This document shows positions 14,406-22,475 of a DNA stretch of 48,316 bases, one piece after another; the stretch's first letter is position 1; every line of letters starts with the position of its first letter. Both the position numbers and the translations under genes were made by a program. The notes below the pieces were generated by a model. That model was not told the origin of the DNA and made no database searches. It saw only the letters and a program-made list of their open reading frames with translations. The DNA comes from a virus: positions 1 through 48,316 of the IMG/VR virus record IMGVR_UViG_3300024344_002083. The stretch is one strand, 5' to 3'.

Positions 14406-14695
14406 GCGAAGAACCTGAGATAATTGATATCAATGACATGCAAGACCATGTTATTAAATGCTCAGACTGCGGCAAGCCTTTACTGCAAGTTGTTAAGGTT
14501 AGAGACTCGGACAAATCCAATAGAATAATTGTTAATTGCTACTCTAAAAAATGCGGTGGTTCCAGCTTTCTCAAAGAAATCGAAGGCGATTTGTTTTTTG
14601 CTCCAGCCGTCCATGTTTACGAAGTTACTGATATGGACTATGATGAGGATGACAACTTAATGACTATTCAGGTCAGAAAGAAAAAAGGTTCCTAA
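14402..14695 (+). CDS. Small zinc-ribbon-like protein
   Basis: The 97 residues have a CSDCGKPLLQVVKV knuckle (about 20-23) and a second pair NCYSKKCGG (about 46-51), which would close a zinc ribbon, then an acidic C-terminal beta segment (VYEVTDMDYDEDDNLM). There is no catalytic motif. It is coupled to both neighbours (ATGA at the start, one-base overlap at the end), so it is probably co-expressed with the FmdB-type protein. Function unknown. Confidence 0.6.
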   Translation: MSEEPEIIDINDMQDHVIKCSDCGKPLLQVVKVRDSDKSNRIIVNCYSKKCGGSSFLKEIEGDLFFAPAVHVYEVTDMDYDEDDNLMTIQVRKKKGS

Positions 14696-15009
14696 TGGAA
14701 GACATTTCAGAATTTATTAGCAATGACGCTAAGAACCACACATTTTACGATAGCAACGCGCATGTCGTTGATGAAGTAGACAGATCGTGTGCTTATATTG
14801 TTTCGCAAAAGTCTAAAGAATCGTACTATGTAAAATTCTTTCGTGGGACTTTGTTTGACCCATCAGGCATAGATGCAAACAAAATAAATGCAATCAATAC
14901 GGAATTTAAAAAAGTAACCGCTGAAACATTCCATCACTACATCAACTACTTGCAGTCAAAGAAAAACAATTTTTTGAGATGGGCTGAGAGGAGTAATATT
15001 GATGTCTAA
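14695..15009 (+). CDS. Hypothetical protein
   Basis: The 104 residues contain an N-terminal acidic part, a strand-rich middle (CAYIVSQKSKESYYVKFFRG) and a C-terminal helical part (HYINYLQSKKNNFLRWAERS). No Cys pairs, membrane helix or nucleotide-binding motif. It starts on the last base of the preceding stop (TAATG) and overlaps the next gene by eight bases. I do not recognise it; position suggests a minor replication or regulatory role. Confidence 0.5.
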   Translation: MEDISEFISNDAKNHTFYDSNAHVVDEVDRSCAYIVSQKSKESYYVKFFRGTLFDPSGIDANKINAINTEFKKVTAETFHHYINYLQSKKNNFLRWAERSNIDV

Positions 15010-15328
15010 AAAAACCGGAAAGCTAACCAAGGTAGAAAAATTCTATATCGACAACAACTCAGAAAAAACAGTTGAAGAAATCGCTTCTGATTTGAACCGT
15101 ACTGCAAACGCAGTAAAAAAACATATAGAAAAGACCACAGGTCATGTTGACTCTGCACAAGACGACAAAGCCGATATTAGCGATTTGTTTGGTCACAAAG
15201 AAGGCAGAGGTGTTACTGTCATGACTCAGGCCGCATCTGAAGTTGCGGATGATTCTCGAAAAGGCAGAGTGAACATCTCTAAAAAACATCAACAAGCAAT
15301 ACACATCATAAACCCAGATAAAAAGTAA
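15002..15328 (+). CDS. Small helix-turn-helix-like protein
   Basis: The start at 15002 is taken over TTG at 14999 because AGGAG lies about eight bases upstream and ATG is available. The first 45 of 108 residues read LTKVEKFYIDNNSEKTVEEI...DLNRTANAVKKHIEK, the shape of a short HTH like those that judge repeats of bases in sigma or SANT-like domains. The remainder is polar, with SDLFGHKEGRG and a Lys-rich end. A DNA-binding regulator or a sigma or coactivator accessory is plausible. Confidence 0.5.
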   Translation: MSKKTGKLTKVEKFYIDNNSEKTVEEIASDLNRTANAVKKHIEKTTGHVDSAQDDKADISDLFGHKEGRGVTVMTQAASEVADDSRKGRVNISKKHQQAIHIINPDKK

Positions 15329-15810
15329 TGACGGTATTTGTATCAAAGGAATATGATTCGTATATAAATATATACGCCGATAACAATCCAATTTGGATTG
15401 CTACGCTTTCTAATGGCGATACGGTTTATCAAGACGATGGAAGGCCAGAAGCAGAACCAGAAAGTGCTTGGGCTAGACTAAAAATTTACTGTGAAGAAAA
15501 CAGTCTTCATATAACAAACATTAAAGTCAAAAATAGATCACATCTAGAGGACGTTGGTTCAGACTATGATGGCTATTTTTTCTGCAAGGGTGTAGGCGCT
15601 GTGATGTTTGGTGACTTCACCTTACACACTTTTAATATTGGAATTATTGAAAATGGAAAACTCAGGGTTAGAACTTGGAGACTCCCTGAACTTATTCCAG
15701 AAAGATTTGAAGATAGAGAGCTAGAAGGTTCTCATGAATTTATTATTGCTAAAGAGGGTGTTTTAGATGGACAAAAATTACAAGCATCAGACGACGGGTC
15801 AAGAGTGTAA
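15328..15810 (+). CDS. Hypothetical protein, beta-rich
   Basis: The 160 residues have mixed strands (NPIWIATLSNGDTVYQDD, GDFTLHTFNIGIIENGKLRV, RTWRLPELIPE) and one Cys in FFCKGVGAVMFG. I see no catalytic set or membrane segment. It overlaps the next gene by 44 bases, long for this window but with both frames showing sensible proteins. Unknown; it lies in the block leading to the recombinase. Confidence 0.5.
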   Translation: MTVFVSKEYDSYINIYADNNPIWIATLSNGDTVYQDDGRPEAEPESAWARLKIYCEENSLHITNIKVKNRSHLEDVGSDYDGYFFCKGVGAVMFGDFTLHTFNIGIIENGKLRVRTWRLPELIPERFEDRELEGSHEFIIAKEGVLDGQKLQASDDGSRV

Positions 15811-16192
15811 TGCGGCTCAATTCATAGCCGAGATGGTGTCTATAAGAAAAGCTGAAGTCGAAAATGTAGGAAGGCCAGCTTACGCTTTATGGAATACCAA
15901 AAAGTGGAAAAACTATTTCAAAAGCCAAGTCACTATGGCTTATAAACTTCTCAAAAAGTATAGTGACAAAGCTGTTATCAATGCGCTTAATACTTACAAA
16001 TGTCGAAGGGTCTATTCTTTGCGCGTTGCGTTTCTTGAACCTGTTATAAAACAGGAACAGAAGAAGTTAGATAATATCAATAGCCGAGAAATAAAAGAAA
16101 AAGAATACAAAGACTCTACCAAGTCTGCTCCAGCAAAGCCTTTTGGTAAGCAAGGACGGTTTTCAAGATTAAGGAACTTAGAAGATGAATGA
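15767..16192 (+). CDS. Hypothetical basic helical protein upstream of the recombinase
   Basis: The 141 residues are mostly helical and basic: AAQFIAEMVSIRKAE, RPAYALWNTKKWKNYF, TMAYKLLKKYSDKAVINAL, then a charged linker and a basic end GKQGRFSRLRNLEDE. It overlaps the preceding gene by 44 bases and the recombinase by eight. The composition and place would fit a recombination mediator or helicase-loader-like accessory that binds single-stranded DNA partners, but no family motif supports this. Confidence 0.5.
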   Translation: MDKNYKHQTTGQECNAAQFIAEMVSIRKAEVENVGRPAYALWNTKKWKNYFKSQVTMAYKLLKKYSDKAVINALNTYKCRRVYSLRVAFLEPVIKQEQKKLDNINSREIKEKEYKDSTKSAPAKPFGKQGRFSRLRNLEDE

Positions 16193-17252
16193 TGCAGCAT
16201 TAAAAAACATAAGCAAGAAGTACGGAAACATTTTGGTCAACGGCGCTGAAGTTTTTGAAGAACTGCGCGATATGCAAGTTATTCCTGTTAGTCCTTCTTT
16301 AGACTATGCTCTTGGAGGTGGGTTTCGTGAAGGAACTTGGATTCAAATGATTGGAGATCCAAAGTCTGGAAAAACTACAACCGCTTTGCAATTCGCAGCG
16401 AATTGTCAGAAAAAAGAATATGGCGAAAGACCTATCTTTTATGTGAATGTAGAAGGCAGACTAAGCACAAAAAACTTTGAAGGAGTTCATGGTTTAGATG
16501 CTAGCAAGATCACCGTTGTTCAATCTGAGGGAGAGACTCTTAGTGCAGAAAAGTATTTAGGGGCTGTGGAAAAGTTAGTCAAAGCCCATCCTAATTGCGT
16601 GGTTATTATTGATTCAATATCTAGCTTTATAGCACAGAAAGATTTAGATGAAGAAGTAAGAGGCGACTATAGACCGGGAGTTCCTAAGATACTTTCTAAC
16701 TTCTGTAAAAAGATGAGTAGTGTAGTTCCTAAACAAAAAGCTATTATTATAATGATTACCCACTTCATTGCTAACACTGGCGGTATGGGTAAAAAGAAAG
16801 TTGCAGATGGAGGCGTAAAGGTTCGCTATCAAGCAGACACTATTTTAGAGATTGCTTGGATTCAAGCGTGGAAAGAAAAAACTGACGGCAGGCAGATCGG
16901 ACAGGCTTTGCATTGGAAAGTTGTCACTTCTGCTTTGGGTGGCTTTGTAGGCGCTGAGGCTATTGGCTGGCTTCGTTATGGAGTTGGTATTGATTACAAG
17001 CAAGAACTTTTTGACCAAGCAAATGACTTTGATTTAATCTCTGCTGCTGGAGCTTGGTATACTTGCGACTTTTTACTAGACAATACAAAACCCATCAAAA
17101 AACTTTTGGAAACAGAAGGCATAGACCCAGAAGACGAAGAGAAGCTTACAAAGTTCGTTAAGTTTCAAGGACAACAACGACTAAAAGACTTCTTAGACCA
17201 AAACGATCTTTGGCCTGCACTGCAAGAGTCTTTGAAGGAGATGTTGTTTTGA
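16185..17252 (+). CDS. uvsX: RecA/UvsX-like recombinase
   Basis: The 355 residues have a RecA-type core: Walker A GDPKSGKTT (57-65), a Glu after the next strand (VNVEGR), Walker B VVIIDSISS, and a later strand IIIMITHF in place of the RecA motif, followed by GGVKVRYQADTI. This places it in the UvsX/RecA superfamily that forms filaments on single-stranded DNA for strand exchange. It could also be a Sak4-like single-domain form, but the C-terminal third argues for a full recombinase. It sits with nuclease, helicase and primase genes and overlaps the nuclease gene by four bases. Confidence 0.88.
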   Translation: MNDAALKNISKKYGNILVNGAEVFEELRDMQVIPVSPSLDYALGGGFREGTWIQMIGDPKSGKTTTALQFAANCQKKEYGERPIFYVNVEGRLSTKNFEGVHGLDASKITVVQSEGETLSAEKYLGAVEKLVKAHPNCVVIIDSISSFIAQKDLDEEVRGDYRPGVPKILSNFCKKMSSVVPKQKAIIIMITHFIANTGGMGKKKVADGGVKVRYQADTILEIAWIQAWKEKTDGRQIGQALHWKVVTSALGGFVGAEAIGWLRYGVGIDYKQELFDQANDFDLISAAGAWYTCDFLLDNTKPIKKLLETEGIDPEDEEKLTKFVKFQGQQRLKDFLDQNDLWPALQESLKEMLF

Positions 17253-17671
17253 AGGTGTTAGGTTTTGATGGTCGTGAAAGAAATTGGAGCCTAACAAAAT
17301 GTGTTGTTATGGGGGATCAAAAAAGACCTCGAAGTAAATTGCATATTTTGGCAAGAAAGTTACTCCGTGAACAGTTCCCTTATGATACAATCCTTGAGGA
17401 AGTTCCACTTCCCGGCTCTCATAAGCCATCTAGGAAATCTACTTTGTATGTTGATTTCTTTGTACCTTCCTACTCTCTCGCCGTAGAGGTTCATGGTAGG
17501 CAGCATTTTGAGTTCGTCGCTCACTTTCATGGCAACAGGCAAGGATTCAGAAAATCCAAAGCTAGAGATCGTGACAAATTAAATTGGCTCAAAAATAATG
17601 ACATAGACTTAATCGTTTTAAGTTATTCAGGAACTGAAGATGAATGGAGAGAATCAATTATCAATAGATAA
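17249..17671 (+). CDS. PD-(D/E)XK or Vsr-like endonuclease, TTG start
   Basis: The start is TTG at 17249, which overlaps the recombinase stop (TTGA) and has GGAG at 17237-17240, eight bases upstream; an upstream ATG-free extension would overlap the recombinase gene more. The 140 residues have the compact nuclease pattern LYVDFFVPSYSLAVEVHGRQHF followed by a basic helix and DKLNWLKNNDIDLIVL, as in Vsr and DUF559-type enzymes (Asp, ExH/Q core). It may resolve recombination intermediates. Its DNA specificity cannot be read from the sequence. Confidence 0.65.
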   Translation: MKVLGFDGRERNWSLTKCVVMGDQKRPRSKLHILARKLLREQFPYDTILEEVPLPGSHKPSRKSTLYVDFFVPSYSLAVEVHGRQHFEFVAHFHGNRQGFRKSKARDRDKLNWLKNNDIDLIVLSYSGTEDEWRESIINR

Positions 17672-18119
17672 ACTGGAAGAGTTTATTGAAAACATTGATA
17701 ATTACATGTCGGACGTTATTTCCGTAGAACCAAACACAGAGGTAGAGAAGATACTGAATCTATCCTCCTTTGAGTTGAAGAGTTTAACTTCGGAAGAATG
17801 TTGCGAAAAAGCGTATGCGATATTCAATTACTGCAACTTCTTACAGAAGAAGCACAACAAAGAATTAGCTAGGCTTAAATGGTGTGATGAATTCATATCA
17901 CATATAGTTGCAAGTAAATCTCATCACTTTGACAAATTCACGAAATGGGAAGTCAAGGTAAATTGTGTAATAAGAGAAGATGAATTTACACAGAAAGTTT
18001 GGAGAGTAAAGCGAATAGTTGAAGGAAATGTTACGGCTTCTACAGACATCATCAGAGATGTTAGAAGACAAGCCGATACACTTCTTGAATTGAGTAGAAA
18101 GAAATATAGTAGAGGATAA
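17640..18119 (+). CDS. Hypothetical helical protein in the recombination block
   Basis: The 159 residues are predicted mostly helical by eye: acidic N-terminus (KLEEFIENIDNYMSDV), a Cys-containing helix (SEECCEKAYAIFNYC), a long basic helix and a C-terminal VRRQADTLLELSRKKYSRG. No nucleotide motif or membrane helix is present. It overlaps the nuclease gene by 32 bases and ends one base before the next ATG. It might be a coupling or scaffold protein for the replisome; unrecognised. Confidence 0.5.
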   Translation: MNGENQLSIDKLEEFIENIDNYMSDVISVEPNTEVEKILNLSSFELKSLTSEECCEKAYAIFNYCNFLQKKHNKELARLKWCDEFISHIVASKSHHFDKFTKWEVKVNCVIREDEFTQKVWRVKRIVEGNVTASTDIIRDVRRQADTLLELSRKKYSRG

Positions 18120-18120
18120 A

Positions 18121-18579
18121 ATGTCACCACTAGAACTTATAAAGAATGGAATTTTAGAAAATGATTTTAAAAAAGTTATTCAAGGTTATGAAGCGCTCAC
18201 AGGAGAAAACCTCTCCTCAGCCAGAGGAGCAGAACCAGCAACCTCAAGAGAAGAAAGCACCAGCGACCAATCAGAAGAAGTGCGGAGGCCACAAGTGCCG
18301 GTGCGGTCGTCGGAGTTAGACTTTACAGTTCAAAGAGATGAACTCCCGATTGGTAAGTTTGGAAAAAAAGAATCAATACAAGTAGGTGCAAATCAATTTG
18401 TGGACGATGGATCTGAGGCACAGGGGCAAGAGTTTGATACTCCAAATGTTGCACCAACCCCAAGACGAAGCCCAGTACAAATGATTGAAGTTGTTTGCAA
18501 CGCATGTGGAGCTAAGGAAAAGATAAACCCAAAATATAAAACTGGTAGCTATCATCGTTGCGGAAAGTGTGTAGGTTAA
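18121..18579 (+). CDS. Disordered protein with C-terminal zinc ribbon
   Basis: The 152 residues start MSPLELIKNGILEND and FKKVIQGYEALTGENL, a short helical motif I recall from phage small proteins of this kind. A low-complexity polar middle (about 35-65) is followed by KFGKKESIQVGANQFVDDG and a C-terminal zinc ribbon: VCNACG and RCGKCVG. A DNA- or protein-binding adaptor is plausible. The 18190-18319 stretch is locally richer in G and C than its surroundings, and a second frame is open there. It overlaps the helicase start by one base (TAATG). Confidence 0.6.
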   Translation: MSPLELIKNGILENDFKKVIQGYEALTGENLSSARGAEPATSREESTSDQSEEVRRPQVPVRSSELDFTVQRDELPIGKFGKKESIQVGANQFVDDGSEAQGQEFDTPNVAPTPRRSPVQMIEVVCNACGAKEKINPKYKTGSYHRCGKCVG

Positions 18580-20057
18580 TGCAAGATTTAAAAGATTTAG
18601 TAGCAGAAAAGTCTGTTTTGGCTGGAGTAATTCAGCATGGCGAAGAAGTATATTACGATATAAAGCATGTTGTCAATGTGACATCTTTTACAGAGGAAGA
18701 TAATATCATATTATGGACAACATTAGAGAGGCTGTTTGATTCATCTGAAGCGGTTGACTATCCAACTCTGTGTACAAATACTCCATCTCTTGAGATGTTT
18801 AGCAAGTATGTACCAAAGGAAAAGTACAACAAACTACGGAATACGGAAATAACCCCTAAGAATACAAAGCTGGCAGCGGCTAGAGTTTTTAAGTTTGAAG
18901 CCGCTAGGCAAGCATACGCTGCCACTATTGAAATGCAAAGAAAGCTAAAATCTATCGAGGGAAAAGAATCTGTTAGTGAGATAGTTGGACTTGTTGAGCG
19001 TGAAGCTTTTTCAATTTCCGATAAGCTCGATGATAAACTAGATTCAAAACCAGAGCTAATTGGTGATGATGTTATGGAACATATCCAGCATCTAAGAGAC
19101 AATCCGTCTGAAATGATTGGTATCAGTAGTGGCTTCACTAGATTTGATGATGCCATTGGCGGTGGTTTTCGCACTGGTAATGTTGACTTGATAGCCGCAA
19201 GGACAAAAGTTGGTAAGAGTATGTTTGCTGACGCAGTAGCTTTGCATGTAGCTGGAGTGCTAAAAATACCAGTACTGTACTTAGATACTGAGATGCAGAA
19301 AAAAGACCACCAAAGAAGAATGCTTGCAAGCTTGAGTAACATTAAAACTAAGGATATTGAAAACTCCAAGTTTAATGAGTCTCAAGGTATGAATGAAAGA
19401 ATTGATAAAGCAGGTCTCAAAATAAAGGACATGCCTTATCACTTTAAGAATATTGCCGGAAAAAAGTTTGAAGAAACAGAGTCTTTGATAAGAAGATGGA
19501 TCATCAAAGATGTCGGCTTTAACGAACAAGGTGAAACAAATCCTTGCTTAGTTATATACGATTACTTCAAACTCACCACTTCTTCAGACATGGACAATCT
19601 AAAAGAGTTTCAAGCTCTTGGCTACCAAATGCAAGATATGGTTAACCTTACGATTGAATACAATTTTCCTTGCTTGAGCTTTGTTCAAACCAATAGAGAT
19701 GGCGAGACTAAAGAAACTCTAGAGACTATTAGTCAATCAGATAGGCTCTCATGGTTTGCGAGTAGTATTACAATCTTCAAGAAAAAATCATCTGACGAAA
19801 TGGCTGAAGATGCAGGCGCTAGTGGAAACAGAAAGTTAATACCAGTTGCTTCAAGGTATGGTGGTGGACTGGAAGACTTTGATTACATCAATGTAAACCT
19901 TTTTGGGGATTACTCTAGAGTTGAAGAGGGGCTGACTAAAAATGAATTAGTCCTAGCCACTAAAAAACAAAAAGAGGGATTTGAAAATACAGTTGGCGAT
20001 GAACAACAAGAGTTCAAGCCAGAAAAAGAAATTGAAGACGAAGGAAAACCGTTTTGA
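18579..20057 (+). CDS. dnaB: DnaB-like replicative helicase
   Basis: The start at 18579 follows the zinc-ribbon stop (TAATG). The 492 residues have an N-terminal helical domain, then the RecA-like helicase core: GFTRFDDAIGGGFRTGN, Walker A ARTKVGKS (around 206-213), a Walker-B-like strand LVIYDYFKL and a later LSFVQTNRD. Fit to the DnaB/gp41 family is good, and the length is typical. It unwinds DNA ahead of the polymerase as a hexamer. It is followed immediately by the primase, as in many phages. The C-terminal 60 residues are acidic and probably flexible. Confidence 0.9.
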   Translation: MQDLKDLVAEKSVLAGVIQHGEEVYYDIKHVVNVTSFTEEDNIILWTTLERLFDSSEAVDYPTLCTNTPSLEMFSKYVPKEKYNKLRNTEITPKNTKLAAARVFKFEAARQAYAATIEMQRKLKSIEGKESVSEIVGLVEREAFSISDKLDDKLDSKPELIGDDVMEHIQHLRDNPSEMIGISSGFTRFDDAIGGGFRTGNVDLIAARTKVGKSMFADAVALHVAGVLKIPVLYLDTEMQKKDHQRRMLASLSNIKTKDIENSKFNESQGMNERIDKAGLKIKDMPYHFKNIAGKKFEETESLIRRWIIKDVGFNEQGETNPCLVIYDYFKLTTSSDMDNLKEFQALGYQMQDMVNLTIEYNFPCLSFVQTNRDGETKETLETISQSDRLSWFASSITIFKKKSSDEMAEDAGASGNRKLIPVASRYGGGLEDFDYINVNLFGDYSRVEEGLTKNELVLATKKQKEGFENTVGDEQQEFKPEKEIEDEGKPF

Positions 20058-21133
20058 TGGCAAAAAAGAGAACTAATGAACAGTTAAAAAGACTGTCTGA
20101 CGAATTAGCTCTTAAACCGGAAAAGTTGCACCCTATTGGAATATTCATCTCTGAGACTGGGCATTTGCCTTGCCCAATTCATGGAGGTGATAATCCTCAA
20201 GGTTGTTCAGTGGTTTTAGATCCAGACAGCCCTTACTTTGGTACTTATACTTGTTGGACTGGAAACAAAGAGACTGGTCACAAGTGTCACGAAGTTTATA
20301 GGAATTCAATGATTGGATTGGTCAGAGGAAAATTATCATATGATGCTGGTCATGATGTTGGCTTCAATAAAGCTTTTGAAGTATGTTTGAAACTTGTAGA
20401 CTTGGACGAAGACTACCTAAGAAAAAATGCAACTAAGTTCAAAGCTCTTAGCGAACAAGAAAAGATTAACAGGATAAAAGAAAAAAAAGAAGAAAGGCTC
20501 AAACAAGCAAATCATAGAGAGCTGGTTAGAAAGAGCTTAAAGATGCCTTCAAAATATTTTGTTGGCAGAGGGTACTCAGAAAAGGTCTTAGACTATTTCG
20601 ACATAGGGATATCTAATCATCCTAAAAGCACCATGAAAGGACGCTCGATTGTACCTGTGTATGACGATGATGAACCTTTGATGGTAGGTTTTTTAGGAAG
20701 ATGGAATGGTGATGATTATGACGAAAGGGGAGTTCCAAAATGGAAAAACAATTATGGGTTTGCTAAGAGTCAATATCTTTATGGGTTTTATCAGAACAAA
20801 GAAGATATAATAAGAACAAAGACAGTAGTTTTAGTTGAGGGTCAAGGCGACGTATGGAGGTTGTGGGAAGCTGGTATCAAAAATGCAGTTGGGCTGTTTG
20901 GAACTAGCTTATCAGCTGCTCAGTTATTCACATTGAGAACTGCATGTATAGTTAACCTAGTCGTTATACTTGATAACGATCCAGCAGGAATCATCGCTAG
21001 AGAAAAAATCAACACAACCTGTAGTGATATATTCAATATTATCAATATCGAAACAAGCAGTAACGACATTGGCGATATGACAATCCAAGAAATCAACGAA
21101 CAAATAAAACCTAATCTTGAAGGACTCATTTAA
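20057..21133 (+). CDS. DnaG-type primase (zinc finger plus TOPRIM)
   Basis: Start at 20057 (TGATG with the helicase stop). The 358 residues show a zinc-binding N-terminus (CPIHGGDNPQGC, then CW...HKCHE), a middle RNA-polymerase-like part with GRSIVPVYDDD, and the TOPRIM domain: VLVEGQGDVWRLW (catalytic Glu in EGQGD) and VVILDNDPAG (DxD). It makes RNA primers for lagging-strand synthesis and probably binds the neighbouring helicase. The next gene starts on the last base of its stop. Confidence 0.88.
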   Translation: MAKKRTNEQLKRLSDELALKPEKLHPIGIFISETGHLPCPIHGGDNPQGCSVVLDPDSPYFGTYTCWTGNKETGHKCHEVYRNSMIGLVRGKLSYDAGHDVGFNKAFEVCLKLVDLDEDYLRKNATKFKALSEQEKINRIKEKKEERLKQANHRELVRKSLKMPSKYFVGRGYSEKVLDYFDIGISNHPKSTMKGRSIVPVYDDDEPLMVGFLGRWNGDDYDERGVPKWKNNYGFAKSQYLYGFYQNKEDIIRTKTVVLVEGQGDVWRLWEAGIKNAVGLFGTSLSAAQLFTLRTACIVNLVVILDNDPAGIIAREKINTTCSDIFNIINIETSSNDIGDMTIQEINEQIKPNLEGLI

Positions 21134-21891
21134 TGACTAATATACTTGGACTATCTGGTCATAAACAAAGCGGTAAAAGCACATGTGCAAAATTTTTGCA
21201 TGGCTATCAATTACGATTCAATGACGTAGTTGAGAAATTCTTAATGGACGAAGATGGAAATTTAATAGTCAATGCTACCCAGTTAAATGAACGAGGAGAA
21301 GAAGTAGAAGGTTTTGGATTCTTGGACATTGAACGTAGAGATGAAGAATTTATTGAGTACGCCAGTCGAACTGTCTGGCCTTTTGTTCGCTCTTTTAGTT
21401 TTGCCGACCCTCTGAAATCAATCTCAATACAATTATTTGGGTTGTCAGATGAACAATGCTTTGGCTCTGACGAGGATAAAAACACACCCATTAATGTTAA
21501 GTGGGAAAACATGCCGGACGCAGGAGATAAGTCTGGGTTTATGACCGCTAGAGAATTTTTACAGCATTTTGGCACTGATATTTGCCGAAAAATAAAAGAT
21601 GACATCTGGACAAGTTCTTGTATCCGTAGGATACTTTCTAGTGGGACTGATCTAGCAATCATACCTGATGTCAGATTTCCAAACGAAGTGGAAGAAATTC
21701 AAAAAGCTGGCGGCAAGGTAATCAGGTTAACACGGAAGCCACACGAAGATTGTCATCCTAGCGAAACAGCTCTGGACGATTATGACGGTTTTGATCGTGT
21801 TGTAAACAACGAAGAATTAGATATTGACCAAACTAACATAGAATTGATGAACGTGCTAAGGGAGTGGCAATGGCTACAAACAAAATCATAA
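21133..21891 (+). CDS. Deoxynucleoside monophosphate kinase
   Basis: The 252 residues begin ILGLSGHKQSGKSTCAKFL (Walker A GHKQSGKS, 9-16), followed by the dNMP-kinase landmarks SFADPLKS, REFLQHFGTDICRK, and IIPDVRFPNEVEEI, as in T4 gene 1. This enzyme phosphorylates dNMPs to dNDPs and works with the reductase and dUTPase in nucleotide supply. An insertion of about 40 residues after the Walker A (VEKFLMDEDGNLIVNATQLN) is longer than I expect in the T4 protein. It overlaps the next gene by 22 bases. Confidence 0.88.
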   Translation: MTNILGLSGHKQSGKSTCAKFLHGYQLRFNDVVEKFLMDEDGNLIVNATQLNERGEEVEGFGFLDIERRDEEFIEYASRTVWPFVRSFSFADPLKSISIQLFGLSDEQCFGSDEDKNTPINVKWENMPDAGDKSGFMTAREFLQHFGTDICRKIKDDIWTSSCIRRILSSGTDLAIIPDVRFPNEVEEIQKAGGKVIRLTRKPHEDCHPSETALDDYDGFDRVVNNEELDIDQTNIELMNVLREWQWLQTKS

Positions 21892-22475
21892 GATTGAACT
21901 GTAAACACTGGGGTTCTAAAAAAGTAGATCGCGCTCGAAAAAAAGCTGAGAAATTAGGCCAAATAAAAAACTCGATATTAAAAGGCGGCGGAAATGTTGC
22001 AGGATATTTGGGTGAAGAAGCTGTAGCATCTTACATAGACGCAAAGATAACTAGCTGTAACAAAGGCACTGATAAATATGACTATGACATCACAACTCAA
22101 GATGATCGTAGGATAGAAATCAAAACAAAAAGAAGAACTGTCTCTTGTATTGATAGAGACGGAAATGATCGAGATCACTACGAAGTGTCAGTTGCCAAGA
22201 CTAGCGTGCATCAGAGACCAGATCTATATATTTTTGTAAGTATTCAGTTTAACAAAGTCAAAACAGATCCTGATGGCAAGAAGCTATACTATGGTATAGA
22301 AAATATTGAAATTTTAGGACAGATGAAACCCGAAGACTATTTTGCAGAAGCTTGGCTAGTGCAAAAAGGTGACCATGATGCTAGTAATGATTTTACAGCA
22401 CACACAGACATGTATAATCTTCATATAAAAGACTTGGAACCATTAGATGATAGTTTGTTACCACAGGAGCAGTAG
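21870..22475 (+). CDS. PD-(D/E)XK nuclease-like protein
   Basis: ATG 21870 is preferred over GTG 21864 because AAGGGAG lies upstream at good distance. The 201 residues carry the core GEEAVASYIDAKI, then DKYDYDITTQDDRRIEIKTK: Asp, then ExK in strand IEIKTK, as in PD-(D/E)XK restriction-like nucleases. The N-terminal 35 residues are basic and could bind DNA. The role (resolvase-like or end processing) is not visible. It overlaps the RecB-like gene by 29 bases. Confidence 0.65.
   Translation: MATNKIIRLNCKHWGSKKVDRARKKAEKLGQIKNSILKGGGNVAGYLGEEAVASYIDAKITSCNKGTDKYDYDITTQDDRRIEIKTKRRTVSCIDRDGNDRDHYEVSVAKTSVHQRPDLYIFVSIQFNKVKTDPDGKKLYYGIENIEILGQMKPEDYFAEAWLVQKGDHDASNDFTAHTDMYNLHIKDLEPLDDSLLPQEQ

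Noticed and set aside
15363-15370. TATAAATA, the T4 late promoter core
   Set aside because: It lies inside the 15328 coding sequence, and an 8-base AT motif is expected by chance in this AT-rich DNA; another occurs near 7623 inside a gene.
17301-17486. A 61-residue plus-strand frame inside the Vsr-like nuclease gene
   Set aside because: It overlaps a gene with a clear nuclease core in another frame; its hydrophobic sequence is what that shift produces.
18758-19369. A 203-residue open frame on the minus strand inside the helicase gene
   Set aside because: It lies wholly antisense to a well-supported DnaB-like gene, is Ser/Leu-rich in the manner of a codon shadow, and no other gene in the window is on that strand.
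21207-21662. A 151-residue minus-strand frame inside the dNMP kinase gene
   Set aside because: Antisense to a gene with clear Walker A and dNMP-kinase motifs; no recognisable protein features of its own.
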